The position numbers and the translations under genes were made by a program. The notes beneath the pieces are model-generated. The model did not search any database. It was not told the DNA's origin and saw only the letters and a program-made list of their open reading frames with translations. A DNA stretch of 64,000 nt from Andrena cerasifolii (taxonomy: Eukaryota > Arthropoda > Insecta > Hymenoptera > Andrenidae), in assembly GCF_050908995.1 (NCBI RefSeq), contig NC_135126.1, positions 372,001-436,000 on the forward strand, given 5' to 3'. Positions 44,503-57,050 of this stretch are shown here, piece by piece; the first letter of the stretch is position 1; every line of letters starts with the position of its first letter.

Positions 44503-45231
44503 GGGGTCTTTCCACTGTGACGCCTTGATAAAGTACCGCTGTTTGGAACTTTATTTGTCACAAAAAGAATGTGTTTACTGAATTGAAGTTTTTTCTAATC
44601 ATTAATATGTGTTGTTGAGAATACAACAATTTTTTTTTTTCATAATTTTTTAATGCATACTTGCCTCAAAATAGGAGGGTGTAATATCCGCGGTGAAAAA
44701 AATGACGCCTCGACTGCGTGGTCAATTTTGAAGGAACTATGTATCTGGAGCGGTGGTACCAGGGAGGTTTGTAATCAGTATAACTGTTGCTATGGCCCGA
44801 ACTAGAGTCACACATTTTCGTTGCTTTTTTGTCATCTTTTGTGTCGCAGAATGATTAAAAAATTTAGCTAATTTCGATAGTTCAACTTTGAGGTCCCCCA
44901 TTTTGTTAATTTCTCATCATTGTAATTAATCTTAGTCCCTGCCATAGCGACGGCTATGCTGATTACAAATTTTTTTGGTTTCTTGGTTTCCGACACACGG
45001 TTCCTCCAAAATCGACCGTGCAGTCGAGGCGTCTTTTATTTTACAGCGCATATTACACCCACTTATTTCGACGCAAGCAAGCATTAAAATAATATGAAAA
45101 AAATAATTTTGTATTCTCAAAGCGCGTATTAATATGTAGAAAAAACTTCAATTTAGTAAACACATTCTTTTTGTGACAAAAAAAGTTCCAAACAGCGGTA
45201 CTTTATCAGGGCGTCATAGTGGAAAGACCCC
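44503..45231. mobile_element. TTAA-flanked foldback element
   Basis: 729 bp. GGGGTCTTTCCACTGTGACG at 44503 and its near-perfect complement ending at 45231; TTAA at 44499-44502 and 45232-45235. The arms are about 270 bp (with GGTGTAATAT and CGCCTCGACTGC shared) around a 220-bp AT-rich centre. No transposase. The short ORFs here are not convincing. Confidence 0.85.
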
Positions 45232-45235
45232 TTAA

Positions 45236-46015
45236 AGGGTAAACTCCGTACAAAATTCACTGGACGGCCACGCAACAAGGCGATGGCAATAATTTTATAA
45301 AATATTCGTAATAAAGTCTTTCAATTTTAGGTATAACGTCCACTAAGAACTCTTCATTTCTATGTATCAGTATGTGCACATAGTCCTGACTGAAATAATA
45401 GGGTTTATTATAGCTAGTACATAATAAAACAATTGTACAGAAATTGGAAAACCCTATGTAATGTTTACAGTGTACTTACTTATAATAGTTTTGAGTTTTA
45501 AACAATGCGTAGGGCGAATTCCACTTACGCCCAAATCGCCCGTGAATTTCATTAGAGTAGGTTTCCTTATACACGACTTATTCCTTAGACGCATCGTCAA
45601 GAATTTCAAAGTCGATTTTCTCGAAGATGACTCGAGCGCAGTATCAAAAAATTGTATTCCTTTTTCTCGACTTATTTACTTGTTTTAAGTAAAAAGAAAG
45701 AGCAACTTCTTTTCATATCGCGCTTCATTTTCGAGAAAATCGACTTCGAAATTCTCGACGTTGGGTCTAGTCGCGTACAGGAGAACCTAGCTTAACGAAA
45801 GTTACGGGCGATTTGGGCGTAAGTGGAATTTGCCCCTAATTACCTCAACTTTCACTTTATATGTATTTACATTATACCCGTAACCACGTACAACCCGTTA
45901 AACAAGAAATTACAAAACGCATATATCACGTTTGAATCTTAAACAGTTGCCGCCCGCATACTCCCAATATTTAAAAAAAAATCCGCGATACGGCGCGAGC
46001 ACTCCGCGGCGAATA
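45236..46015. other. Intergenic, no gene seen
   Basis: An inverted pair (GGGCGAATTCCACTTACGCC near 45510 against GGCGTAAGTGGAATTTGCCC near 45815) with inner ACTTATTTACTTG-type sequence suggests a further degraded foldback repeat of about 330 bp. Nothing else. Confidence 0.5.
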
Positions 46016-46297
46016 GTGATCCTCTAGGGAGTGATCGGTATAACCGCAGCCATCTTGGAGCAAAACCGGAAATAAACACATCTATCTCATTCTATCAGAA
46101 TTTCTCTATCTCCATCTCTCCCTCCCTCCCCCTCCCTCTCTCTCTCCCTCCCTCCCTTTCTCTCCCTCCCCCCTCTCTGTCTCCCCCTCTCTCTTTTTTA
46201 ACAGTTTCTTTCTCTGTCTACTTCCGTTTTTGCTCCAAAATCGCGGCAACCAATCAGCGACGATACACGTTGTTCCGATCACTCCCTAGAGGATCAC
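46016..46297. mobile_element. TA-flanked MITE with a polypyrimidine core
   Basis: GTGATCCTCTAGGGAGTGAT at 46016 and its complement ending at 46297, TA on both sides. Subterminal CTTGGAGCAAAACCGGAA pairs with TTCCGTTTTTGCTCCAA. The centre (about 46086-46210) is almost pure C/T (CTCTCCCTCC...). Confidence 0.82.
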
Positions 46298-46391
46298 TAG
46301 CGCCGAAGATATTTACCTAGCCCATATCTCTTAGCTTTGCTTCAAACGACACAGACATTTTTTCATTTACATTATTCTTATTCAATGCAAT

Positions 46392-47133
46392 TCTACTGAT
46401 ATAATAAATGCGAAACTGTTCGGACGTTCGTATGCTTGTTACTCACAAGGGAAGATCCCGAAGCCGAAAATTAAAAAAATTCTGAAAGTTCGTGAATATG
46501 TAGGGGATTTCCTCCTGATTACAACGCAATTTTTCTTTGCTGCCCAAATTCACTCGAAGGGGGTGAAATTAATCCTTGAAAATTCGGCTATTTATTCCGA
46601 TTTTGCGTTACAACTCGCGAACTGTAAGAGATAGAAAAAAAAGTTTAAAGACAAAAGTTACTTCTTTTAATTAGATCTACCATTTGGTGAAAAAAATATT
46701 TTACAGTCCACGAGTTATAACAGAAAATCGCTAAATAACCGGATTTTCAGCGGTCAATTACACCCCCTTAGAGTGAATTTGGGCAGCAAACAAAAATTGC
46801 GTTGTAATCAGGAGGAAATTCTCTACATATTCACAAAGTTTCAGATCTTTTTCGAATTTCCGGGTTCGGGATGTTCCCTTGTCAATCACGCCAAAACTAC
46901 GCAACGGATCTTTCTGAAATTTTGTATACACGTGGAATAACATATAGGATACTTTTTATCCAGATTTTTTAAACCGATCTGGGCCAAATCTTGCGTAATT
47001 ACTCTCTAAACCCTGTGGAATATATAGGCTATCATGAAATGTGGAGATCCATCCCCTTCCCCCTTATTTCGCCCCCTTGGCACTCTGGGGCAATCAAAGT
47101 TTTACCCGGGCAACGCCGGGTACTTTGAGCTAG
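46392..47133 (+). mobile_element. Non-autonomous Helitron
   Basis: The 5' end is TCTACTGATATAATAAATGC and the 3' end is CTAG, preceded by a GC-rich hairpin (ACCCGGGCAACGCCGGGT) 8 bases upstream. The element lies between T and T with no target duplication, as expected for rolling-circle elements. Inside, about 140 bp near the left end is repeated inverted near the right (AGTGAATTTGGGCAGCAAA against CTGCCCAAATTCACTCG). 742 bp, no Rep/helicase. Confidence 0.82.
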
Positions 47134-47578
47134 TTAATTATAATTAATTATATCGCGCATTGATTCCTTTGCACTGTTTTAAAATAAGTAAGCTTCCCAC
47201 GTTTCACGTATATTGCACCCCCCTCATGAAACCTGAAAACTCTTTTTGACGCATTGCGGAAGGTAAACGCGCTGTAGGGAGTTTCATTCCTAGTTCCGCT
47301 TTTTCGTCGACGTTGATCATTCGAAATCCTTCATTGTGGCTTGATGTTCAATTTTCTGACAATTTACTCGTTACCCTTCAATCTTTCCATAATAATTGCA
47401 TGCGTATGGAGTAGGCTTGGCAAACATGACATAATCTCTCTCTACAAATACGTAAATAATTCACAATTAATAGTTATGATAACATAGAAAACACTTTTCT
47501 TCGAGTCGAGATTAAAATATGTAATTACTGTGACTTTTAATTTTTTTTGTTAAATTGAATTAGTAAGTCGGGGTTTAA

Positions 47579-47854
47579 CACTATTCCTACCACGACCGGT
47601 GAAACGATCGTTTTTAAAATTTCGATTAGAATTTCCTATATACAACGTAATTGAATCGCTTTTAAACTTCACGACTTTTCCTCAAATATACGTATGTACA
47701 TGATATACTTCTGAATAAAAGAAACTATATTTTTATACTGTCAAATTGACTATTATCTTCATTCTATATTAAAAAATATATGTTGTGCTAGAGACCGGTC
47801 ATTTGACAGAGCACGGTAGGAATAGGTATACGTGAAGTGTCGGTAGGAATAGTG
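47579..47854. mobile_element. TTAA-flanked piggyBac-like MITE
   Basis: 276 bp, CACTATTCCTACC at 47579 and GGTAGGAATAGTG ending at 47854, TTAA exactly on both sides (47575-47578 and 47855-47858). A second CGGTAGGAATAG word sits just inside the right end, a subterminal repeat as in piggyBac relatives. No ORF. Confidence 0.85.
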
Positions 47855-47858
47855 TTAA

Positions 47859-50047
47859 GTTATATTTTATTTTAAATGTAAAACCAATGATTTATCTTGT
47901 ACTTTGTCGATACAGTGTAAAATCACGAAGGACGTTTAAAATATTGCCCGGGTAAAAAGGATTTAATTGTATCTGGTATTGCTAGTCTGATGAAAATTGG
48001 GCGACAGAGTGAATTTTATATCGAGTGCATTAACTCATCTCGAGCGCGCCGCGATATTACGGTGTACCATTTACACGGAATTACTTATCATTTAATTTTA
48101 AATAACGTTCCACCGTTCTCAGGCTGAGCGTAAAGAAATTTTCGCGCCGTGTAGGTATCCTTTAACCCACCCAACATGAACGGTCGTATGAAAAGTGACC
48201 AGCGTGAATTTCAGAGGTTGAAAATCATGCCGTCGAATACACGGATATAATAAGCTTTACCAATCTATAAACGATACTTCGTATTGAAATAAAAGCATAC
48301 TTCTGAATCGCAAGCAAGAAAAATTGAAAATACCAAATATTGAAAGACATAATTTACTCCGATACGATAACAGTATCAGTTAACGCGATTTATATAAATG
48401 TTATGCCACTGAAACCAGAATAATCGATTATTGCGGCCCATTAAAACGATAACCAAATATATAAATAGTTATCTACATTGCCATTGGAATTGTATTTGGA
48501 CTTTCGGTTTATTTATGATTAAAAACAATCCTTAAACAAATATCGTTGAAATCCATTTTTATGTATTTGAAATAATCGTAGCATTTCAGGCGATACCATT
48601 AAACAATATAATAGTGGCAAGGATTCATTTTGAGCATCAGTTACTTAATTACAATTAGCAATCAGTGGTCTATAAAATGCTAGTTGTATTTATCCTATTA
48701 ACTGAAACAATTAAAAGTTAGTTTCGTGTTGCTCTTATAATAGTTTCATTTTAGAATCATTTTATTAATTAACATCTCGAGGACCACAACCATTTAGGTC
48801 TCTTTCATTTTCTTTTAAAGGCAATGCTGCAATTCCTACGAATAATCTTTATACAAAAGGGGCAAAAACTGCTTTAGCTTTGAGATAACGGATGAATTCC
48901 GTGACGCTATGTCAGAACACTAATTTATATCCCCGTTCGTCAAACTGTTAATCGTGCAGGTTTCTTGTCAGGGAAACGAAACGTTTTCTATATATATATT
49001 TTTCTTAAAATATAATCCTCCTTTATTTGCTATCTGTTACAATTAACCATAAATATTTGAACTTTAATTTTATCGTATATAGTAGTAAATTCTGTATTTA
49101 ATCATTTTCTATATCGAATGCGGTTACATTTTGCTCGCAGTCGGTGGACAGATTTCAGCCGGATGTGTTCTTAAAACAATTCAGCCGGTTAAGGGTTACA
49201 TTTGCATCGAGTAGCCCGGTCTTGCGCTATTCCTAGAATAACTAAGTAGTACATTGTTCGATATGTCCTGATACGATCAGCCATTTTTCACACAGAAACC
49301 AGATGTCTTCAATCCATAAAAAAACAATCATATTTTAACCTTCCGTTTTTTAATAATTCGAGATAATTGCCTCGATACATGCAAACGATTATGCCCGAAG
49401 AATTATGGCGTGCAGAGTGCGAACTGTTAACTCCTCCTAATCACATCTCGCTTGCGTTCCAATCAGCTTTTAGTTAACGAGATCTAACTTCTTGGAACGT
49501 TTTAACTATTTACTCCAACTAGTTAGAATGCACCGGGTGTATTGAATATTGGACACTGGTATTGTTACTTGGAATGGTCCACCGCAAGCAAAGTACTTTA
49601 TCATCTTTTCCGTGAAAAGTACGAGAAGGTGTCCGAAGTAATGGCGAACATTTTCGTAGAATTATGGAGGCACGATAATAATTTCATATAAAATCCTAGT
49701 TAATGACTTTTGGAAAAGATTTCTATCATAACATGTTCAGCGTACAAAATCCTTCGACTTTTGTTTATAATTTTTAATTATATCTTTCACTGCAAACAAA
49801 ACAAAGCTTTTGCTATTTCTGGTGAACCGTCTTACGTAAAATCAATATTCGATAGCCAGTTTGGTGCATTATGCTAAAAGATTGCATACTTTTAAAGAAA
49901 CGTTCGCCACGTTCAAGTTGTGGCATTCAGAGTTCAGATAGAAAACATGGACGATGAGGAATGGGAAAGAAGAAAGAATGATTTTTTGCAAAGATCTATG
50001 AATTGTACCCATCGCTGTTGTAAGAAGCTAATGTTGGCATTTAAGTA
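47859..50047. other. Intergenic, no gene seen
   Basis: AT-rich DNA without repeat structure that I can detect. It holds no ORF over 75 codons apart from a 69-codon one at its right end that belongs to the next repeat. Confidence 0.5.
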
Positions 50048-51110
50048 CACTGTCCAACACGATTTTTGTTCCGCAATATTCACTGGGTGATTCTCGTAGA
50101 GTTTTTCACCCTGAACACGAATCCGCAAACCGTTTTTCGCCACCAGCCTCAGTTTTTGAGAAATTCGATTTTGAAAAAAAACTGCAAATTTTCAACTTTG
50201 AACATCTTTTGTGTCGAAACGGTAATAGTTATTCGGTTGCTCGTTGCGTCAATTTATTCTATGAACCCTCTCCAATACAACTATATAAGTTATTGGATTA
50301 TGAACATTTAAATATGTTTAAACAACGATCAAAAGGAAAAGTACACCCGAAATGCACTCATTCTTGAAGATATCTTTCAATTTATTTCCAAAACTAAGGG
50401 TCTAGGAGAAAATCTGACCATTCCACGCGATGCAGCGGGCATTTTTCCTTCGGAAAGCATCAACAGAAGTGGTAAGACTCATTTTGTTTTCGATACAGAA
50501 GCGAAATAGTTTGGCAAAACGTGCGGCGCCCGACAGTGGTAGTCACGCGCGTTAAGCGATTGTGCGACGCTGAGAGGCAGTGTATCGCGCGCCGCCGTTG
50601 ACTACCGCTGTCAACGCTACACGTTTTGCCAAACTATTTCGCTTCTGTATCGAAAACAAAATATGTCTTACCACTTTTGTTGAGGCTTTCCGAAGGAAAA
50701 ATGTCCGCTGCATCGCGTGGAGTAGCCAAATTTTCTCCTAGACCCTTAGTTTTTAAAATATATAGCAAGATATCCGCAAAAATTGGTGCATTTCGGGTGT
50801 CCTGTTCCCTTTGATCGTTTAAACTTATTTTTAAATGCTTATAATTCAATAATAACTTATATCGTTGTATTCGGGAGGGTTCATAGAATAATTTGACGGA
50901 ACAACCGACCGAGTAAACTATTACCGTGTCGACAGAAAAGATGTTCAATGTTGAAAATTTGCAGTTTTTTTTTTAATATCGAATTTCTTAAAAACTGAGG
51001 GTGATGGTGACAAACGGTTTGTGAATTCGTTTTCAGCGCACGAAAACCTATGAGAGACGGCTATTGAATGTTACAGAACAGAAAAAAGGTTCAATTTTGT
51101 TGGACAGTGG
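50048..51110. mobile_element. TA-flanked palindromic element, about 1.06 kb
   Basis: CACTGTCCAACA at 50048 and TGTTGGACAGTG near 51109, TA on both sides. The left arm 50048-50525 and right arm 50630-51110 are reverse complements with indels (for example GTTTGGCAAAACGT and its complement flank the centre). The GC-rich centre near 50525-50625 is itself partly inverted (CGGCGCCCGACAGTGGTAGT). No transposase. Confidence 0.82.
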
Positions 51111-51582
51111 TATTAATGTGAATGTTTCTTTTCTCTGAAAAAAATTTCTTTGCACCTATAAGAAGAGAAATACTGTTTCGTTCACTGAGAATCTCAAAGA
51201 TGCTTTTCGTTTTCGTGGCTAGGCGCTCGGAAATCAAACGACATACAGCTCTCTATGGTAAATAATAATTAAGCATGAATGAGAATTACACGCGATTAAG
51301 AGCTTATGAAAGTAAACAGCGGCGACAGACAAGAGGACATCATTATTTATTAATTTCGTGCGCGGTGAATGGACAAACATCCTGTGTTCATCAAGATTAT
51401 TCTTGAAAGCATAACAATGATTCTAATTGAAGTAAACCTTTCAATTGTAACTCGGAAGCTGAGCTAGTATTTTTGCTATCTCTCAGAATTGCATCAGAAA
51501 TCCAGGCAATTTTTCTTCCATTTTATTTGTTACCTGTACTACCACTTTTCTTATTATTTTACGCCTCTCAGTCAAATTTAGG

Positions 51583-51803
51583 GCCGGATTAAGACCTCTA
51601 AAGGTCCTAAGCACTTAAAAGATTTTGAGGCCTCCTGATATAGGATGATCACTTCAACGCAATGTAGGATTCGACTAAAAATTTGACTAAAAAGTCTTTC
51701 TAACAAAAGATTTTAAAATTCAGAAAATTTCTATGGAGCCTGCTCTCCTTTCTCTCGATGCCCTAAGCATGTGCTTATTTTGCTTATTGGTTAATTCAGC
51801 ACT
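51583..51803. mobile_element. Possible hAT-like remnant
   Basis: AGGGCCGGATTAAG near 51583 and the imperfect complement TTGGTTAATTCAGCACTG near 51803; AAGGTCCTAAGCAC and GATGCCCTAAGCATGTGC lie just inside. These words are typical of a widespread insect hAT-like MITE. No target duplication is evident. Confidence 0.4.
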
Positions 51804-52239
51804 GATCAAGTTAAATATAAATCGACGTGTAAATATAATATTAAATTACATGGTATATTTCACGTGCAAGTTAATTTGTGGCGAAACAGCCTTAATTTTT
51901 TTAGAGCAACAATCGATTATACATTAGATATAAGAATCGATTGAACAGCTGTTTGAATGCACGATTCTTTAATCAAATTATCTGGGACTGTGTATTCGCC
52001 ACTAATGTTTCCAACTTTCTGTACTTAATTTCAATAGTCGGTCATAAACTTCCTTCCCAATTTTCATAGTTAGCTGAAACTTTCTTCGATTTCCACTAAA
52101 CTCTAGTTCAATAAGTATCTCGAAGATCGCAGTCGTGTTGTATATTGGAAAGCTGCTTTCGCCTCTTCCCATCACACGCAAACTTAATATCGCGCGAGTT
52201 ACTAGTTTGGGGTGACTATCAATAAACTCACGTTATAAG

Positions 52240-53165
52240 ATTTATTTTAGAGCAAGTGGTCCAAATATGGGCTACCACTTTTATTTCAAGATTTTTGCCA
52301 CACCTGTTGAAGAGTTTTATAATCCGACACTTGAATCTGTATGTTCAATATATTCAGTTTTTTATGCGGAAGTGAAATAAGGTGAAAAAAGTAACAATTG
52401 TTTCAAATTCTATATTTAAAATAACAGTACGAATCTTCGGTTTTGAAAATGAGGTCTAAATATGGGCTACTGTTAAAATAATCTAAAAGAACAGTGAAAA
52501 CTGCATATTATCAGTTTTCATTTTATTAAAACATGTCCAAAATGCTAATTAAAATAAATTTAAGGCGTTACATACCCTTTACAGGCCGGAAAGTAGGTTT
52601 ATATTTATGATTTTTTTCATAAAACAGACCGTTATATTTAAAAATCAAGATATACACCTTTTTCAAAAAGAAATTTGATATCTTAAGAAATGGTGAAATA
52701 GCAGCCCCTTCTCCCAAGGCCTCCTCACAGTTAAGGTGACCGTACCTAATATCGCCAATCACTATATCTCGCAAAGTAAGCACTACAATTAATCGGTTAT
52801 GCACTGAATTAATACCTAAACCTATGTCGAAAGACATACTGTAATTGAAGCGTCATGTGATCAACAATTAGAGAAAGGGAAGTTATTTTAGAGAATCTTA
52901 ATTGTGTAAAAATTTATTGGAGTTCCACAATTTTACATCACATTCGGAGAAGGTAAGTCTAATAATTCATGCAAGAATATCTACTAGTAGAAATCGATTC
53001 AAATAATTTTCGCAATGAAAATAGCGTTTTCCTTTTAGCAGTATGCGTGTTCTCAATACCGCCTACCGGAGAACAATGGTTTCGATGCAATGTTTGTTGC
53101 AGGTGGGGTCATGAAATGTGCGGAGCAACCGAAATAAACTTTTTTCAACATCTGCATGAAAATGG
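52240..53165 (+). pseudogene. Fragment of a pogo-like element with C-terminal zinc finger
   Basis: At 53065-53150 the plus strand codes EQWFRCNVCCRWGHEMC, a Cys/His segment like that closing the pogo-like transposase at 60533-62339 (there ELWVKCLECYMWAHNQC). A phrase TAAATATGGGCTA occurs at about 52258 and 52460 and again, inverted, upstream of that transposase near 62387, which supports common origin. The DDE part is absent. 52570-52835 is a dispersed repeat found inverted at about 55600-55840. Confidence 0.5.
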
Positions 53166-53317
53166 GTGTTTTTTTACGCCTGCTGGGCGGGAGCAAAATG
53201 ACCAATTTCAGACGTATTCGCGTGTTCTACTTTTCTCCCAAGGGAAAAACACTTTACGCGCATGCGTACTCGCAATTTTTTACTTTGCTCCCAAGGAAAC
53301 TGGAGTTCGGCGCACGG

Positions 53318-53405
53318 TGTAATAGACAGGTGTTCCGACTCCTGTCCAGAATGTGTGACTTTTTCGTCCTAGTTCTTCTGGTGGCCGGCAGATTTCGTGG
53401 CTGTT
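53318..53405 (-). repeat. Dispersed repeat, copy B
   Basis: Inverted copy of 37790-37885; same HEICRPPEELGRKSHTFW translation on the minus strand. Confidence 0.7.
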
Positions 53406-53432
53406 GTAAAGGTATTTACATATATATACACG

Positions 53433-53563
53433 CAGGGCCGTTCCTGGGTTTTGGCCGCCCAGATGCAAAAACAATATTGCCGCCCTTATTAATTTAATAT
53501 TTTTTTAATTAAGAATTTGATATGCAGTGTTTACTTTTATACTCTTTAGCACGATAACTGTTT

Positions 53564-53614
<51 letters not shown>

Positions 53615-53729
53615 GGTTATTAGTCTTATTAGTCAAAACTTTACATATAATAAACGGCCTGCGGCCGCCCTTACGTTTGGCCGCCCAGGTGCGGGGGCAC
53701 CTTCTATACCCCCGCCAGGAACGGCCCTG
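53433..53729. mobile_element. hAT-like MITE with TA microsatellite
   Basis: CAGGGCCGTTCCTGG at 53433 and CCAGGAACGGCCCTG ending at 53729; GGCCGCCCAG recurs inside both ends. The interior has a (TA)n tract at about 53566-53611. Flanking octamers do not match well, so the target duplication is lost. Confidence 0.75.
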
Positions 53730-53749
53730 TATGGAACATATAGCTATAT

Positions 53750-53932
53750 ACAGGCCTGGTATGGAATTCCTACTCGTAGTGGAAGAGGAACACGCCACGC
53801 ATGCGCGTGTTGACCCCGTGACGTGAAAACAATAACCAATCGACGTCAAGGTTCAGTCAAATGCGTCAGCACGCGCATGCGTGGCATGTTCCCCCTCCAT
53901 TACGCGTAGGATTTTTCTGGCAAGCCCAGTAA
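53750..53932. mobile_element. Small palindromic MITE
   Basis: GGCCTGGTATGGAATTCCTA near 53752 pairs with TAGGATTTTTCTGGCAAGCC near 53908. The inner CACGCCACGCATGCGCGTG pairs with CACGCGCATGCGTGGC. About 180 bp. Confidence 0.65.
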
Positions 53933-54219
53933 TACCATTAAAATCTCTACTACCACAAGCTCGTTAACACAAATGTATATGCCTTCTAAGTCACGACGCC
54001 TCTCGCGGCGGCCAGGGGATCTAAATAGAAATCGGCACACAAAATCGCTGGAGTAAAAGATACAGAGTCGGAAACCTGTCAATTACACCGTGGTTTGGTG
54101 TTACCCTATGGTATGAAGATGCATTTGTTCAACTAATCGTTATCGATCATTTGTATTTTTTTGCGAATCGCTCAGCAGGATATCAAAAACACACCTTTCA
54201 CGCAGGTGTTGAAAAAAGT

Positions 54220-54302
54220 ATCGTGCGTGACAAGGGAGAGACTCGCTGCGCTCGGGCAGCAAACTCGTCGAAATCGCTTTCTTTTCTCCCTTGTCACGCA
54301 AT
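54220..54302. repeat. Hairpin repeat
   Basis: CGTGCGTGACAAGGGAGAG and CTCCCTTGTCACGCA bracket about 45 bp. Probably a tiny MITE. Confidence 0.5.
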
Positions 54303-54689
54303 GTACTATTATTTGCCCAATATGTACATCCGAATGTAAAAAATAAAATATTTGAAAAATCCTATTTCTATATTTTTGTAATAAAAATAAAATCGAAGAT
54401 GGGTAAAAAACATTTATAGAGCAAGAAATAATAAAAGCACACGTGAAAATGACTTTAAAAACTCATATATACATGAATTAATCAATATTTTTTGAGTAGG
54501 CGATATTAGGTACACTTTTTTCAGGATCGGATTTTTGCATGTCTTACCTTTTTTAATTCCTAATTAAAAATTGATAGGTTTCAACGATTTTAACTTATGC
54601 TACATGAAAAATGATTAATTTCTCTTTACTTTGAAACGAATTTTTGCTAGGCGATCTTAGGTACCGTAACCCTACAGCATTTGTGGTAC

Positions 54690-55608
54690 CAAATATGTCT
54701 CAGAGATTACTGGATCGATTTGAATAAAATTTTACAGGAATATTCTGGGGGGGGAGGGGGGGGGTATAGGACTATTGAAATCTTGAATAACCGATTTTTT
54801 AAATTATTATTAATTCTGAAAGTGCCATGCTTTGTGAACATTTACAACAATGTTTCGTGAAGAAATTCGAAAAATTACGGAAATTATAGCGCTGAACGTA
54901 ATTGAGTGTACCGTCGAGTAACGGCCTCGCAGATCGGTATTGGCGTAGGAGACTACACTTTGAAGCCGTTTATCTCGAAACTACATTTTCAAACACGGTG
55001 TACATCATAACTGTTAAACGAATGAATATTTTCACTTAAAATTTTAACCGAAGCTGTAGACTTCCTTTCTCTATCGTGTGGAATTTCCGCACCAACATTA
55101 GATGTTTGTAAAACATTTCATAACTGATTAAACAAGATTCTTTCCCCATAAAAATGTGGGGAAAAATTGATCCGTGTGTAATTTTTAAAATTTTTCTTTA
55201 AATTCACCCAGCAAAATTTCACGCGATAACTATTAGTGTAGAAATTACTCAGCCCAAAGCATTTTGCTTTTAGATGATTGGTTCACCTGGGACTATGTAC
55301 ACCAATTAAAAATAACTTGAATAATTTTCAACATTTTGACAATTTTTTTTATTTTACATTACTTGTAAAAGCGTACATAAAAAACTGTGAAAATGCCGGT
55401 ATGGTGATTATTTGGTATCTAAGCAATCTAACCGACAAGAAACCGTCGATTTCAGTCGTTCAATAGTCCTATACCCCCTTAAGACTAAAAAATAAATTTT
55501 TTCAAAATCGGCGCCGACAAGTCCTACATTATAGTCTTAAGAATATTCCTGTAAAATTTTATTCAAATCGGTCCAATAATCTCTGAGTTATTTTTGGTAC
55601 TGCAAATA
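54690..55608. repeat. Inverted-repeat element
   Basis: GGTACCAAATATGTCTCAGA through ACAGGAATATTCT on the left is mirrored at about 55545-55608. GGGGTATAGGACTATTGAAA is mirrored at about 55460-55480. The centre is AT-rich without a gene. The right arm has an extra 62-bp piece bounded by two TTAA sites (55482 and 55546). Confidence 0.65.
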
Positions 55609-55992
55609 TTGTATCTAACTATGAAGTGGCCTTGGGAGAAGGGGCTGCTATGGCACCATTTCATAAGATATCAAAATTCTTTTTGAACAGAATATAGCTT
55701 AATTTATACACAACAAGGTCTATGTGTTGATTTTTAAATGTGGCGTTTCTTTATATGAACAAAATCATAAAAATGACCTTTGTTTCAGACTTGTCAAGAG
55801 TGTGTAATAGGCCTTCCCGAAAAAAATGAAAATGATCCACCCATCTGGCAACAGAGTGAGTCAGAACTCACCGCGTGACGGTGACTACACGTGCAGTTTC
55901 TCCCTAGCCCACCCTAACCACCCTACCTTGTGGATTAGAAGGCGAAATTTGATAAAAATGTCCTAACCGCGAAAGGAGACTCGAAGTCGGAT

Positions 55993-56280
55993 TTATAGAC
56001 TCGATGAAGTGGAAACGTGAGACTTGTACTCAAAGGCGAGCATATGACTGAACGACTCAAGAGTGGCTCGAATGAAGCCATACCCTGCGTCGACTCCAAT
56101 CACTTTGCTGGATGCCTCTGTTACGAGCTCCATACGCTCCACAGCCTGAGTGTGCCAAGGGTGTGTCTCGAAGTCCCAGGATTTGGGGATCCCTTCATCC
56201 TCCAGCAATTTTTTCAGGGAGATAGTTTCAACCGAGTCCAATATACGTGGTGAAGTTATTGGACATACGTCCCAATTGGT
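55993..56280 (-). pseudogene. Repeat-encoded protein C-terminus, copy 1
   Basis: About 95 codons ending at the stop read at 55993. Motifs HTQAVER, LVTEASSKVIG and GFIRATLES resemble the C-terminus of uncharacterised arthropod repeat proteins as I recall them; I cannot name the family. The reading begins in DATDYTDLTNW. Incomplete at its N-terminus. Confidence 0.45.
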
Positions 56281-56447
56281 CAAGTCAGTATAATCGGTAG
56301 CATCAACATTCAACGAAGGTGGAGAACATTTTCGGATTTCTACCGACTTTAGTTCCCATGTGCTGCCAGCACGATACGCACAGCAAGTTCTCTGATGTTG
56401 TCTCCGTCATCAGTTAACATAGCCAAACATATTATATTATATTATAT

Positions 56448-56716
56448 TGTTGCGAGCACCGGGTATAGGCCCGTGCATGGCCTGCTGGTGCTCGCAGTTC
56501 AGGAGAGAAGAAGGTTGGCTCCCCGGAAGGACGATCGGCATATCAACCAGAGGGACTGTTTTGTACCGAACGCCATAGCCTGCGGACGTAGGGGTTTAGC
56601 TTGTACCATTGTAAACCTATAGCTACTACTGAAATATAGTTATGCTGCGTATACGTCCGTGTATTATTCTCTCTTTTGCGCCAGGCTGGCCAGCGAGGAA
56701 ACACCCCGGTGCAACA
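56448..56716 (+). repeat. Solo LTR, 269 bp
   Basis: TGTTGCGAGCACCGG and CCCCGGTGCAACA form inverted LTR ends. It sits in an ATT-rich tract, which hides the target duplication. It lies in the loop between the two inverted copies of the gene fragment. Confidence 0.72.
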
Positions 56717-56912
56717 TTATGTTATATTATACAATCCTCACGTTACTTAGCCAAGAAATACAGGTAAATCATTGATAAGATAATTTCAAATAACGCATAC
56801 TTCGCCTTATCAGAAAACGTCCTTTTGGCTATGGTAACTGATGCCAGAGACAACTGTCGATGACAGACATCAGAGAACATAATGTGCGCAGAGTGCTGGC
56901 AGCAAGCTCCTA

Positions 56913-57050
56913 AAGCTCGTAACAGAGGCACCCAGCAAAATAATTGGAGACGACGCAAGGGATGGCTTCATTCGGGTCACCCTTGAGTCGCGCAGTCATA
57001 TGCCAGCTTTTGAGTACAAATCTCATGTTTCCACTTCATCGAGTCTATAA
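56913..57050 (+). pseudogene. Repeat-encoded protein C-terminus, copy 2
   Basis: Inverted counterpart of 55993-56280: KLVTEAPSKIIGDDARDGFI and ESRSHMPAF, then the same stop region, TAA at 57048-57050. It keeps DARDGFI where copy 1 has DAGYGFI, so the two have diverged. Confidence 0.45.
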
